Origin: Tupaia tana
Lineage: Eukaryota; Chordata; Mammalia; Scandentia; Tupaiidae
Reading direction: 5' to 3'
DNA: 64,000 bases
NCBI GenBank assembly: GCA_026018925.1
Contig: JAKSZU010000012.1
Location: forward strand, 25,781,814 to 25,845,813
Shown here: in pieces, positions 11,725 through 22,554 of the stretch
Numbering within the stretch: the first letter of the stretch is position 1
Layout of the letters: every line of letters begins with the position of its first letter
Notes under the pieces: generated by a model
Told to the model about the DNA's origin: nothing
Database searches by the model: none
What the model saw: the letters and a program-made list of their open reading frames with translations, nothing else
Program-made: the position numbers and the translations under genes

Positions 11725-12669
11725 ATGATATCACCTAGCAACGGTTCCATTGCCCCTGTCTCTGAATTCCTCCTCATCTGCTTCCCTAACTTCCAGAGCT
11801 GGCAGCACTGGCTGTCCCTACCCCTCAGCCTCCTCTTTCTCCTGGCCATGGGGGCCAACGCCACCCTTCTGATCACCATCCGTCTAGAGACTGCTCTGCA
11901 TGAGCCCATGTACTACCTGCTCAGCCTCCTCTCCCTGCTGGACATTGTGCTCTGCCTCACCGTCATCCCCAAAGTCCTGGCCATCTTCTGGTTTGACCTC
12001 AGGTCCATCAGCTTCTCTGCCTGCTTCCTCCAGATGTTCATCATGAACAGTTTTCTCCCCATGGAGTCCTGCACGTTTATGGTCATGGCCTATGACCGCT
12101 ACGTGGCCATCTGCCACCCACTGCGGTACCCCTCCATCATCACTAACCAGTTTGTGGTCAAAGCTGCTGTCTTCATAGTGGCACGTAATGCCCTTCTCAC
12201 TGCACCTATTCCTATCCTGACTGCCCGGCTCCGATACTGTGGGAAGAATGTCATTGAGAACTGCATCTGTGCCAACCTGTCAGTGTCCAGGCTCTCCTGT
12301 GATAACTTTACCCTTAACAGAATCTACCAATTTGTGGCTGGCTGGACCCTGCTGGGCTCAGATTTCATCCTCATCTTCCTCTCGTACACCTTCATTCTAA
12401 GAGCTGTGCTCAGGTTCAAGGCTGAGGGAGCTGCAGTGAAGGCCCTGAGCACTTGTGGCTCCCACTTCATCCTCATCCTCTTCTTCAGCACCATCCTGCT
12501 GGTCGTGGTGTTGACAAACGTGGCCCGAAAGAGGGTCCCCATGGACATCCTAATCCTTCTGAATGTCCTTCATCACCTTATTCCCCCTGCCTTGAACCCT
12601 ATTGTATATGGGGTTCGTACCAAAGAGATAAAACAAGGAATTTGGAAATTGTTGCAGAGAGGGATGTGA
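11725..12669 (+). CDS. OR56A-like: Olfactory receptor, class I, OR56A-like (gene 1)
   Basis: Intact single-exon odorant receptor of 314 residues from this ATG. It should be a seven-helix G-protein-coupled receptor in the ciliary membrane of olfactory neurons; its ligand is unknown. Visible hallmarks are an N-glycosylation site NGS at residues 6-8, HEPMYYLLSLLSLLD entering TM2, MAYDRYVAIC at 121-130 ending TM3, a cysteine-rich second extracellular loop around 172-192, KALSTCGSH at 239-247 entering TM6 and NPIVYG at 291-296 in TM7. The start is chosen because it lines up residue for residue with the three paralogues. An in-frame ATG at 11683 has a better Kozak context (A at -3, G at +4) and would add 14 residues. 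It is the most diverged of the four OR56A-like genes in its 3' two thirds, and lies 18 kb from the next. The subfamily is recognised from the SWQHWLSLPLSLLFLLA and FWFDLRSI stretches; the exact orthologue is not known. Confidence 0.95.
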   Translation: MISPSNGSIAPVSEFLLICFPNFQSWQHWLSLPLSLLFLLAMGANATLLITIRLETALHEPMYYLLSLLSLLDIVLCLTVIPKVLAIFWFDLRSISFSACFLQMFIMNSFLPMESCTFMVMAYDRYVAICHPLRYPSIITNQFVVKAAVFIVARNALLTAPIPILTARLRYCGKNVIENCICANLSVSRLSCDNFTLNRIYQFVAGWTLLGSDFILIFLSYTFILRAVLRFKAEGAAVKALSTCGSHFILILFFSTILLVVVLTNVARKRVPMDILILLNVLHHLIPPALNPIVYGVRTKEIKQGIWKLLQRGM

Positions 12670-12705
12670 ATATATAAATAGATATCTTATTTCCTCTTTC
12701 TTTCT

Positions 12706-12813
12706 CTCTAGTTTTTTTTTTTTCCCCCCCTAGGCATCAAGGTAGACAAATATATTGCAAGTGAGTATTTCTGGTTGTTCCCTTCCCCACCCCCATAGGG
12801 CACTTGTGCTCAC

Positions 12814-12868
<55 letters not shown>

Positions 12869-13055
12869 AAGAAAGTGAGAAATCATCCCCTAGGCAGGAT
12901 GGCCATGCTGCCACCCTTCTCCAATCTTCTTTTGGGATTTTGGGCATACATGCACACATGCTTGGGGTGATATTGAAGCCACTGGGTCTGGGACTCAAAC
13001 TGCGGCTGGCCATGTGGAAGTCCAGTGCCTTAACCACTACATAACCTGTTGGTGA
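12706..13055 (-). mobile_element. tRNA-derived SINE with expanded GA run
   Basis: Poly-T and C runs, GGGCACTTGTGCTCACTGG, a 48-bp GA repeat (12817-12864), GAAATCATCCCCTAGG, and head GGGACTCAAACTGCGGCTGG with CTTAACCACTACATAACC. It lies 40 bp after OR gene 1. Confidence 0.85.
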
Positions 13056-13059
13056 GTTT

Positions 13060-14365
13060 TTTTTACACCCACTGGGGCTCAGTTCTTAATGTAACCAGAT
13101 TCCTTTATTTACTTTCTTCGGTTCAGGAGAGAAAGGCAAGTAGAAGGAACTTGTTTCTCTAATCACTACTTTGAGCCCAGGCAATTATGTTTAAGTAATT
13201 GAATCTTCAAAACATTTCTGCAGGTATCATTACTTCTATTTCATATGGTAGAAAATAGATGCCTTTATGAGAGGATATTGCCAAAAAGTGTAACTGTTCC
13301 TGATGTTGGTGTGGACCGTAGGGATAGGGTTTCTTTCAAAGTCACTCAGTAATATCAGGAAAGAAAAATGACATCCATTGGCCTAGCAGAAGGGCTCTTA
13401 GTACCTCTAAGCTTCACTCTTGTCTCAAGACAGAGCCACTGTGGTGCCTTAGTGTTTGTCATTTTTCAGAAGGAAATCATCTAAGAGGGCTTCTCTCCAT
13501 CTCGGGGTTGCTAGAAGAGTTTTATCCAGCACAACCTCCAACTGCCCCCTCAGGGGACATGAGGGTCAGCTTCAGCACTGATTACCAAGAAGGAGACTAA
13601 TTATCTCAGTATTCTAATATGTTAATAAAAATCACCGTAATAATAAAAATCAAAGCTTACATGTTTTGAGCACTTGCATTATATCAGAGTCTATGCACAA
13701 TACATTGAATATTCAAAAAAGCCTTCTATATGATTTTAAAAGTGAATTTACAAAATAGCAGGATATGATCCATAGAAATATGATACACCTGTATTCAAGT
13801 GATACTTTCGAACATTTGTCCACTCTGTCCTGGAGAGCTTTCTCTACCTCCATTGTGTTTTCAGCTAGGTACAAACCCAGGAGGACCTCATAGAAGAGTC
13901 ACTGTTAGTTGGTCAAAATTCAGATCTTAATTCCTGAATCAGGCTTCTCTAAATCAAGGCAATTGGCCAAGATAATGTTGAGAAGCTTGATTCAAACTGG
14001 GTCTACAGAGGAAGAGAAGCTGCCAACTCATTTTAGGGATCTGTAAAGGATGGGGGGACCAACACATCAGTGGTCATCTCGCTCAGTAATTAACACAGCT
14101 TTTGCTTATCAAGGGACTTAATAAACATTCCCTTACTTACAAGTGACTTGAAGAGATGACAAATCTAGTCTTCACTGAACTTCTAATTCCATTGTAGAGC
14201 CCTAAATACAAGGAACAGATAAACCACATGTGAGGGCTGGCTCTCTGCTCTGGTTCTAACAGAGGGTCAGAGGGCCAGATTGATTACTCACAGAAGTGTC
14301 AAATCCAGTGCAGGTGGTTGAAGAATTGAACATAGCGGACTTGGATAGGCTTTGAGGTAAATCTA
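13060..14365. other. Mostly unrecognised DNA with a possible MIR/L2 trace
   Basis: 13190-13290 and 13620-13720 (ACATGTTTTGAGCACTTGCA) look like eroded MIR or L2 sequence. Nothing else is recognised. Confidence 0.4.
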
Positions 14366-14383
14366 CACACATCTCTCTTCTTT

Positions 14384-14647
14384 TTTTTTTTTTTGGAGAG
14401 ATTTTTCGCTATAGGGCGCGTGCGCTCGCCAGACAGACAGAGAGAGACATAGAGACAGAAAGCGAGAAATCACCCCCCAGGGGGGATGGTCACGCTGCAA
14501 TCCCTTCTCCTCCATTCTCCTCTCGGGATCTTGGGCACGCACGCACACGCGCCCGGCGTGAGTTGTAAGCCACCGGGTCTGAGACGCGAACTGCGGTCGA
14601 CTACGTGGGAGTCCAGTGACATAGCCATTACGCTAACTGCTGGTTCC
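14384..14647 (-). mobile_element. Young long-type tRNA SINE with target duplication
   Basis: Tail GGAGAGATTTTTCGCTATAG, body with GCGCGTGCGCTCGCCAGAC, head side CGAACTGCGGTCGACTACG and CATTACGCTAACTGCTGG. The target duplication CACATCTCTCTTCTTT occurs at 14368-14383 and 14648-14663. On the minus strand the head has an A-box TAGCGTAATGG and a B-box like GGTTCGAGCC. Confidence 0.95.
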
Positions 14648-14668
14648 CACATCTCTCTTCTTTGAGAC

Positions 14669-14675
<7 letters not shown>

Positions 14676-14710
<35 letters not shown>
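14676..14710 (+). repeat. (CA)n microsatellite
   Basis: About 17 CA units followed by a purine-rich GAGA stretch. Confidence 0.95.
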
Positions 14711-14751
14711 GAGAGAGCAAAAGAGAGAGAGACCAAGAGAGAGAGAGAAGG

Positions 14752-14937
14752 GGGAGAGAGGGAGAGGTACCACTAGTGGGTCTTCATGCCATGATCCACC
14801 CCTAGCCTCAACCAGATTGGATCAGAGACACCCATTCATACTCAGCAGATATATGGAGGGCCTGGAATGTGAACCCAAGACCTTCCCATGTGAGTCCAGT
14901 TGTTTTTGCTGTACCACCATCTGGCCTCAGTAGAGGT
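14752..14937 (-). mobile_element. tRNA-derived SINE, older type
   Basis: CCTTCCCATGTGAGTCCAG and TGTACCACCATCTGGCCTC form the head side; related to 26095-26325 and 60240-60476. Confidence 0.7.
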
Positions 14938-14939
14938 CT

Positions 14940-16228
14940 TTGAACACTGTCTTGGTTGGATAGAGTGACACAGCATAAATCAAGCATTTAAAATGATAGG
15001 GACACTGATGTTTTGTTAATTTGTTTTAAGTGAGAAAAATCTGTGAAGGATCACTTTGCTAATACAGACCAACTATGCTCCAGTTGTTCTGGAAGAGGGT
15101 GTATTCAAAACATTAGGACAGGGAGGGCAAAGGCTTGCCAACAGCCATTCACCTCACCCCACTGGTCTGCAGGCTAGTCACATCTGCAAGAGGAATTTGC
15201 ACGAGGAACATAGAGTCTTTTGAGAAGGAAGATCTGATACCACTGAACACTGTTATTCAGCACCTTTATAGACTTAAATGGAGACCCAGTGGCAACCGAA
15301 AGTAACAAATTCCCTGGAATTAAATTGTCTGGAGGAAAAAATGGAGCTTATGTTGGTGGCTGATGCTTAAAACAAAGATCTAAATATTGTTGAGGGAGCA
15401 ATACTACATTTTCTATATATCACAGAAAGTTTCCTAGAACATAGCCATTATGCTACTTGGTTGTGTTTCAGGGTATAGTCTAAGAATATGAGACTTGTGA
15501 CTTTGGAGATCAAGTTGGGGACATCAAAGTTGTGCAATCATAAACAGCGATGGTATTATTGCCAGAAGGAAATGCTTCGTTCTTGGCAAGTCAACAGTGC
15601 CTCCTTGTGGCTGTCAATGGGAATAACAATATTGGAGTGAATTCCAGTTAACTTTGGCTTGATGTTTGAAGGAATGAAAACTTTGTACTCAGAAAACTCC
15701 TGAGGCCCTTTAACACATAGAGAATGAGGTGGTAGGTAGTTTACAGAAGAAGATATTGCAATTTCTGATCACAGGACATGTGGATATTTGAGTTATTAAT
15801 GAAAAAAATAAGAGCAATATATACTCTGATTTTCTTTTCTGCAGTGACATTTAAAAGTCAATATAAAATCAATGACATGAGACAGATATTCGTAAGGGTA
15901 GTGTCTGTCCTCAGTAATTTATAATATATCACACTATCAGTATTTGACCATGGACCATATGTAATTGTATTTATTCATTTCAATACTCATTCAACTAACC
16001 ATTAGTTACTTAGTTTTTTATGTGTGACTAGTCCTGTGAGAGTTATTTACTTTCAGAGAGATTATGGTCAAATAGCTCATGAATTATTATTATTCCCATT
16101 TTTGAAGATAAGGCAACCATACAAAAAGATGAATTGCACATGGTAATCAAACTAGTAAGGATTAGAGTCAGGAGTAAGAAATTAAGCATATTTGTGATCT
16201 AAATCCATTTTTCCTATGGATGGTGTCT
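14940..16228. other. Mostly unrecognised DNA; old MIR trace near the end
   Basis: 16070-16175 (TTATTATTCCCATTTTTGAA and ATGGTAATCAAACTAGTAAG) resembles a minus-strand MIR/L2. The rest shows nothing recognisable. Confidence 0.45.
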
Positions 16229-16249
16229 GGAGATCAAACTTTATTTTTA

Positions 16250-16506
16250 TTTTTTATTTTTTTTTGCTATAGGGCGCGTGCGCTCGCCAGACAGAGAGAG
16301 AGAGAGACAGAGAGACAGAAAGCGAGAAATCACCCCCCGGGGGGATGGCCACGCTGCAATCCCTTCTCCTCCATTCTCCTCTCGGGATCTTGGGTACACA
16401 TGCACACGCGCCCAGCGTGAGTTTAAGCCACTGGGTCTGGGACTTGAACCGTGGTCGACTACGTGGGAGTCCAGCGACATAGCCATTACGCTAACTGCTG
16501 GTCCCA
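16250..16506 (-). mobile_element. Young long-type tRNA SINE with target duplication
   Basis: TTTGCTATAGGGCGCGTGCG to CATTACGCTAACTGCTGGTC. Target duplication AGATCAAACTTTATTTTTA at 16231-16249 recurs at 16507-16525 with one change. Confidence 0.95.
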
Positions 16507-16889
16507 AGATCAAACGTTATTTTTAAACTTTGACTGGATAAATTTGTAGTTTGCCAAATGTTTTCATGTTCCAACTTGTAAGATGCAAAAACAAAGCACG
16601 CCTAAAACCCATCTTACATTGAATTAATCACTGTAAATAAAGTTAGTTACTGTAACAAAGATATCACCTGACCTAACATAATAAAGTTTACTTCTCATCC
16701 ACATTCCATTCCAATGCATGATGTAATTCTTTAAGTGATAACTGTCCATGGAATACTTTGGAAGTAAATACTGTAACATTTTTAAGTCTTGAGGATGGGT
16801 AAAGTTCCTGCACTCTGGACCATTGTTCCTTTGTTTCAATGTCCTGGCCTTTGTTTTTATGTTATTCTGCCTTGGGAGGTTTATCTCTT

Positions 16890-17195
16890 TCTCAGTCTCT
16901 CTTTTTATTTTATTTCATTTCATTTTATTTTTTTAATTGTCTGAGGGTATGTGAGCTCACCATAGAGAGAGAAATAAAGAGAAGGAGGGAGAAAGCCTCC
17001 CCCGATAGGGCATGGTCACGTTGTAATTCCCTCCTCATTTCTACATCCTGTTGTGATTCTGAGCACACATAACACATGCCCACCTGGTGTTACTTAAGCC
17101 ACTAGGGCTAGTACTTGAACCATGGTCTACTATGTGGGCTAGTACTTGAACCATGATCTACTATGTGGGATCCACTAGATCACTGGGCTAGCCCT
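16890..17195 (-). mobile_element. tRNA-derived SINE with internal head duplication
   Basis: TGTCTGAGGGTATGTGAGC at the tail side and GATCACTGGGCTAGCCC at the head. The stretch GGCTAGTACTTGAACCATG occurs twice about 35 bp apart (17106 and 17138), so the B-box region is duplicated. Confidence 0.75.
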
Positions 17196-17203
<8 letters not shown>

Positions 17204-17231
<28 letters not shown>

Positions 17232-17481
17232 GAGAGGTTTTTGCTATAGGGCGCGTGCGCTCGCCAGACAGACAGAGAGAGACAGAGAGATAGAAAGCAG
17301 GAAATCACCCCCCAGGGGGGATGGCCACGCCGCAATCCCTTCTCCTCCATTCTCCTCTCGGGATCTTGGGCACGCACGCACACGCGCCCGGCGTGAGTTT
17401 AAGCCGCCGGGTCCGGGGCTCGAACCGCGGTCGACTACGTGGGAGTCCAGCGACATAGCCATTACGCTAACTGCTGGTCCC
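17204..17481 (-). mobile_element. Young long-type tRNA SINE, near-consensus
   Basis: Poly-T, GGAGAGGTTTTTGCTATAGG, GCGCGTGCGCTCGCCAGAC, CACGCGCCCGGCGTGAG, GGGCTCGAACCGCGGTCGAC, TTACGCTAACTGCTGGTCCC. CpGs are well preserved, which suggests recent insertion. A short target duplication GAGAGTTT flanks it (17196-17203 and 17482-17489). It sits directly behind an older SINE. Confidence 0.95.
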
Positions 17482-17536
17482 GAGAGTTTGTTTTTTAATG
17501 AGAGAGAAAGTGAGTGTGGGAGGGAGAGGCAGAAAT

Positions 17537-17539
<3 letters not shown>

Positions 17540-17591
<52 letters not shown>

Positions 17592-17640
17592 CATACATAT
17601 ATATATATATTTATTTATTTATTATTATTATTATTATTAA
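17540..17640 (+). repeat. (TC)n(TA)n(TTA)n compound microsatellite
   Basis: Fifteen TC units pass without interruption into TA repeats, then CATACATATATA and TTATTA repeats. Confidence 0.95.
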
Positions 17641-17830
17641 TAGAGTCCCACCATATTGTGATTCTCCTGCTCCAGCCTCCCAGTCTGCTAGGGTCACAGA
17701 TGCACACCTCTAGGAGTAGCCTGCCTAGGTTGATCTGGGAACTGAACCTGCACCTCCCATGCAACCCAGTCATTGCACAGTGGTGCCTCTCATTGGTGCC
17801 ACCACTGCTCAGCCAGTTTGTGTCTTTTTC
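17641..17830 (-). mobile_element. Chimeric tRNA/7SL SINE
   Basis: On the minus strand: GGCTGAGCAGTGGTGG, GTGCAGGTTCAGTTCCC (B-box-like), then GGTGTGCATCTGTGACCCT, GACTGGGAGGCTGGAGCAGG and AGAATCAC, which follow 7SL/Alu order, then an A/T-rich tail. Confidence 0.65.
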
Positions 17831-18077
17831 AATTCCCCATGACCTTCTATAAAGCAGGCACTGAGGAATGTGACTACTTTTGCAGTGACACTGCCTTTGA
17901 GCCAACTTCCTGCTTATAAATTATTAGGATAAAATTCTAAAATTCAAAATCAAAACCAATCATCATGTGGTGGTCTTTGCTGAAAACGATGAATATGGTA
18001 ATATATTTGATTTGATTATTGCACACTGCATGCATGCTTTGAAAATCCATATTGCACAACCATTTAATGAAAATAAG

Positions 18078-18078
18078 A

Positions 18079-18154
<76 letters not shown>
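18078..18154 (+). repeat. (TC)n(TA)n compound microsatellite
   Basis: Twelve TC units passing directly into about 25 TA units. Confidence 0.97.
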
Positions 18155-18158
<4 letters not shown>

Positions 18159-18390
18159 TAAAATTAAGCTCCTGTTTCTTTGGCAACAAATGTCTTAAAA
18201 AACCTAAAAACATTCTGATTTATTTGTATCAGGTTAGTTCCATGTACTAGTAATCATACCCAAAGAATTCTCTCAGATATAATTTCAAAATTTTCTTTCC
18301 TTTCTTTGTCATCTTCTCCCATTCCCCACACCACTCTTTTTCTGATGATGTTTATCTTAGAACTGAGACTCGAGTCAGACAGCTATATCT
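18155..18390. other. No gene or clear repeat recognised
   Basis: Short unique-looking spacer. Confidence 0.4.
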
Positions 18391-18407
18391 GAATTTACTC
18401 TCTTCTT

Positions 18408-18610
18408 TTTTTTTTTAAGAATTATTTTATTTAACTTTATTTATTCATTCATTTCATTTTTTTTTTTTTTAATTTGACCAGAGAGGGACAGAGCAAGAGA
18501 GAAAGAGAGAGAGGGAAAGTGAGAGAGCAAGCCTCCAGGTCCAGGACTTGAACCGTGGTCGGCCATGTGGGAGTCCAGCGTCCTTAGCGACCACGCCACC
18601 TGCCGGCCCC
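18408..18610 (-). mobile_element. Young short-type tRNA SINE with 17-bp target duplication
   Basis: On the minus strand the head begins GGGGCCGGCAGGTGGCG, then GGACTCCCACATGGCCGACC, ACGGTTCAAGTCCTGG, a CTCTCT run and CTCTGGTCAAATTAAAA. Flanked by perfect GAATTTACTCTCTTCTT at 18391-18407 and 18611-18627. This type lacks the long type's second half. Confidence 0.95.
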
Positions 18611-18949
18611 GAATTTACTCTCTTCTTAAGATTGATTTCTGTACATGTTTATTTCTCAAAGGCATTCCCAAGCTTTATGTTAAGTTTTGCCCTTCAACAG
18701 TAATGGCACAGTTTGTCAAGACTCCATGTGTATGTACTCTATTATCATTAATTTCTGCTTGAGAACCAGGCAGTTTTCTGATAAAACAACAAATTTCTCA
18801 TAATAAATGGACAGACGGAATTGGCAGTGGCATACAAATACTATTATTTGGAATTGTTCCAATAATTTCCCTGGAGTTATTGTGTAGTAGGCTTGCCATC
18901 TTTCCTTGCTATGCAAACTTTATTGTACTGATGGTGTTTTCTCACTGTC

Positions 18950-19315
18950 TGCAGTCTTAGCTGAGATAACCTGCCAGCTGTTGAAACAAATAATTCCAAT
19001 TTGACAGTGGTTTAATACAACAAAATTCTAATGCATGTGAAAAGGGGAAGTTCTCTTCCATACAGTCATTCAGGGACCTAGTCTTCTTCTATTGTGTGGT
19101 TGCATGATTTTCTAGAGCTTCAATGTCTCCCAGAAGATTATCTGTATCTGGATTGAGGGAAGGAATAGAGTTTTGAGAGCATAAAAGAAATAGTAAAGCC
19201 CATGCCCAGAAGTGGTGCATGCCATTTCATTGGGTAGACTTAGTCTCACAGCCCCCCATAACTGAGAAGGAAGAAGGGGCCTCTTGGTAATCTACGTATA
19301 AAGAATAAAAGTTCA
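18950..19315 (-). repeat. Ancient dispersed repeat, family not assigned
   Basis: CATACAGTCATTCAGGGACC, TGTGTGGTTGCATGATTTTC, CCAGAAGTGGTGCATGCCAT and GGGGCCTCTTGGTAATCTA occur in an order I associate with an old mammalian interspersed repeat, but I cannot name the family with confidence. Confidence 0.45.
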
Positions 19316-20145
19316 ATGAATGGGGCACATAGGTTTGAACCCCTCAAAACACAATCTTTAGATTTGCACCATCCAAACATTCCAAAAATGTGCCTTGTGC
19401 CTTGACATTCTACAGTGATGACATCAGAAGCCTGGTATTTAGTTCAAGAAAATATTGCATTTTCTGTTTGGCTTTTGAGTTTCTGCAGAGGTGTTGTGGT
19501 TTGTTAAGCTATACTCCTATAAGTTCATAATGGAGACGGGGGCTAAATGAGTCAATTACCCTAGGGATGAACAAACACTTTGTTGATTTTCTCAACAAAG
19601 TCACTGAATTAATTACTTTTACTTGAATGCTTATAATAAAATTTAAAACTGTCATATTTGGGAAAGAGGCTGAGAGTTTCCTTATTCTTTTGCTTACTTC
19701 TGTGAAAGAAAATGCTGATTTGTGTTTAGGTTGAGCCAAGAGACAGATATTGATGGGTCTATGTGTCTTTTCCCCTCACTGTGCAGAAAAAAAGTCTGCA
19801 GGTAATTTGATGATTTAACAGACGTCTCAGACATTCTTCACACTACATTTATACAGCCAGCTAATACCAGCTGGAATATATTTCTGAAACTATCAGATAA
19901 TATTTTTTCTTTCCCATTTCCTTACAGAAAATCTAGGAAATGTAGTCACTGACATAAAGAATAACAAATTATAAGAGAGTGACATAACTGAGTTGAGAAT
20001 TGGTAAAAGGGAGTGAAAGTTCAAGAGTTTAATCTGATACCAGTACAATTTGAATGATAATAAACATGAAATAAAGGTTAGAAAATAAAGAGAATTGAAG
20101 AAAAAGAACCAGTCTACACCAAACTGGATATGCATAGATAAGAGT
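19316..20145. other. No gene or clear repeat recognised
   Basis: AT-rich sequence; nothing recognisable on either strand. Confidence 0.5.
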
Positions 20146-20149
20146 ATAG

Positions 20150-20560
20150 AAAATGCAGTAGAGGAGAAATGGCCAAAGAAATAATGGCTGAATTATGTTC
20201 ATATATAGAAAGTTTAATTAATCATAAGCAGAATAAATTTTTAAAAATCTTGACTCATTCACTAGCAGTTTAAAACTGCGAAGACAAAAAGTTCTGAAGA
20301 GATTGATGATATATTACTTAAAGAAGAACAGTGGTTTGATGAATAATATACTTCTTAGTGGCAACAATAAATGTTAGAAGACTTTCCAAATACATAGTAT
20401 ATATGAGTAATATATTTGAATTGAATAAGTAAAAATACACATTCATACATATGTAAAAAATACTTTTCAATATTCAAATTTTACCCAGATAAATCGTCAC
20501 TAAACAGGGTCACTTGAATAAAGTTCAAACTTCTTTTTAAAAGTGTTAAAGAGTTAAAAA
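20150..20560 (+). mobile_element. Probable old L1 fragment
   Basis: ACTTCTTAGTGGCAACAATA and AATGTTAGAAGAC, later CAAATTTTACCCAGATAAATC, resemble L1 sequence containing 'agcagaaacaataaatgcc' and 'tacccag'. No open reading frame remains. Confidence 0.4.
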
Positions 20561-20930
20561 AAAATCTAGGAGAAGGTTAAAAACTGAGAGAGATAAACCC
20601 AGGATTTTAAGATACTTTTCCTCTTAAGACTTTTGCCAATCCAGAAAAAAAGTCAGTATCAAATGGAATGCAAATTTGGCCATTTCTTGGTATAAGGAGG
20701 CAAGAACAAAAACCTGCAATTCACCAAGGACAGAGTTAAATAATTGTTCTCCTAAACACACACTTCAAGCTGAAATCTTGGTATATGTTCTCTGGGTGTG
20801 GTTGAACTAGAAGTTTACCTGTCTTTGTGCTAACTGGTGACTCTTGCTCACAACTTCCAAGATCTAGTTCTAAATAAGGTCTCATTCACAGGTACTGGTG
20901 CTTAAGAGTTCAAAATATCTTTACTGGAGA
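20561..20930. other. No gene or clear repeat recognised
   Basis: Unique-looking sequence. Confidence 0.4.
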
Positions 20931-20934
20931 GACA

Positions 20935-21230
20935 ATTCAAATAAAATATATGTTGTTTCAATTCCTTATCAGTAAATTGTAGATTATGACAATCTATATC
21001 TCATTGAGTTTTTATGAGGATCAAGTGAATAGGCAATAATCAAAATAATATGACACATTAAGATCTCTATGAAGATTTATTATTGCTATTGCTAGTATAA
21101 TCCTCGGTTTCAGTACATAGTAAGTTTTGATCTCCCTTTCTAAGGTGGCAGAAATGATTCTTTGAGGTATTGTAGTTATTACATATAGTGCAGTACTTAG
21201 TTCATAGTAGGGTCAAAATTAATGTTTGTT
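20935..21230 (+). mobile_element. MIR SINE, old
   Basis: CCTTATCAGTAAATTGTAGA, TGAGTTTTTATGAGGATCAA and GTGAATAGGCAATAA parallel the MIR consensus; AGTACTTAGTTCATAGTAGG resembles the MIR/L2 3' end. Confidence 0.6.
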
Positions 21231-21259
21231 AAATGGGAAAAAAATGTAATTTTATCTAG

Positions 21260-21395
21260 CAACATCTCTGTGTTGGAAAGTTCATTAGCCTCATATTTCA
21301 GATAAGAAAAATTATGGTTCTGAGAACTTGTAAAAGTTGCCTAAGGAGAAAACAGGAAGTGCTAGAGCCAAGGTTCAAACTGAAGCCTCCAGTTT
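21260..21395 (-). mobile_element. MIR-like fragment
   Basis: CCTCATATTTCAGATAAGAA and AAGTTGCCTAAGGAGAAAAC parallel the reverse complement of MIR. Confidence 0.5.
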
Positions 21396-21431
21396 TCTTT
21401 CCCCATCATCCCATGAAATGAGAGTGAAGGA

Positions 21432-21655
21432 ATATTTATTTGTTTATTTTAATTTGCTACAGGGCACATGTACTTATGGGATAGAGACAAAAAGAGAGAG
21501 AGGAAAAGTGTGAAAGCATTCCCTAGAGGGGGATGGCCATTCCACAATCCCTGCTGCATCCTCTTGTTTTCCCAGCCACTGGGACCAGGACTTGCAGTAT
21601 GTAGTCATCTGTGTGGGATCCAGCCAGCTTAACCACCGTGACCTCAGTTGGCCCA
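21432..21655 (-). mobile_element. tRNA-derived SINE, old
   Basis: AATTTGCTACAGGGCACATG, GGGGATGGCCATTCCACAAT, head TTAACCACCGTGACC and TTGGCCC. Confidence 0.8.
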
Positions 21656-21659
21656 GAAT

Positions 21660-22550
21660 TATTCATTTTTTAAAAATTCTGAGGACAAGGATATTTTGCA
21701 TAGTATAAGCTGTACACTTATAGCAACATATATTTTACTGAGTGATGATTCATTCATAAAATTGGTTCCTTTATTTAGCATGTCTATCAACTCCATTTGA
21801 TGTTTCCTTGGTGCTTTGAACTTCATCTAGAACCTTTACCTACCAAGGGACACATAGGGGCAGGAGAGCAGTTAACATGTGTAGGGAGTGGGATATTTCA
21901 CCTACATTTCTGCCCTAAATGTTTCTCTCCAGCAGTTGTGGGTAGGAAAGTGTGAGACCTAATATGAGACTTCACTTGTTCTTCTCTCTTCAACATTCCA
22001 TGCCCAAAGTCCAAATAGCCCCACACTTGGCCTGAATATTCCTCAGGAGAGTCTATCATGTATCAATTCAGAGTGATGACTGTACAAGTGATGATCTCAT
22101 TAGTCTTTCTAAGGAAGTGATACAAGCCGTTGCTCTGTGGAAGGTGAGGATTGTCAACAGTTGCATTTTCCAGAACCATCCTTAGGAAACAAGAGTTTAG
22201 ACCAAGAATAGCCATGGAAGTAAAACCTTGGTTGTGAGACCACATGCATAAACAGGGCCACTCCTGACCTTTGCTCAGGTCAAGACTACTGATGCTCCCT
22301 CTGCTTGAGACGGACGCACAGGGAAAGTACCCGCTGCCCTCCTCAGTTGCTCATGGTCCATGCTCCTTGGATTGGTGGGAATATTCCTCTGTTACTTATC
22401 TCACAGAGGTATAATGTTGAGGATAAGATAGCCTTATCTTATCTTCTTTTTGGGTGTATCCAGAGAAGTTTTCTATCATTCTTCAGTTTCCTTATACTTT
22501 TTTCCCCCTAGGGTTTTCTTTCTCACTCTTTCCTGTACTTCCTTATTTTA
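21660..22550. other. No gene or clear repeat recognised
   Basis: Unique-looking sequence. Confidence 0.5.
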
Positions 22551-22554
22551 AAAT

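Noticed and set aside
14363..14736. Recurring 60-120 codon frames containing 'CAQDPERRMEEKG' or 'MAMSLDSHVVD' at many sites (16247, 17180, 25633, 27323, 44353, 51321, 56275, 61354, 62808)
   Set aside because: All are translations of the long tRNA SINE on one strand or the other; repeated because the element is repeated.
16250..16506. tRNA genes at the many A-box/B-box sequences
   Set aside because: These are SINE heads: they lack a paired acceptor stem and are followed by SINE bodies and A tails.
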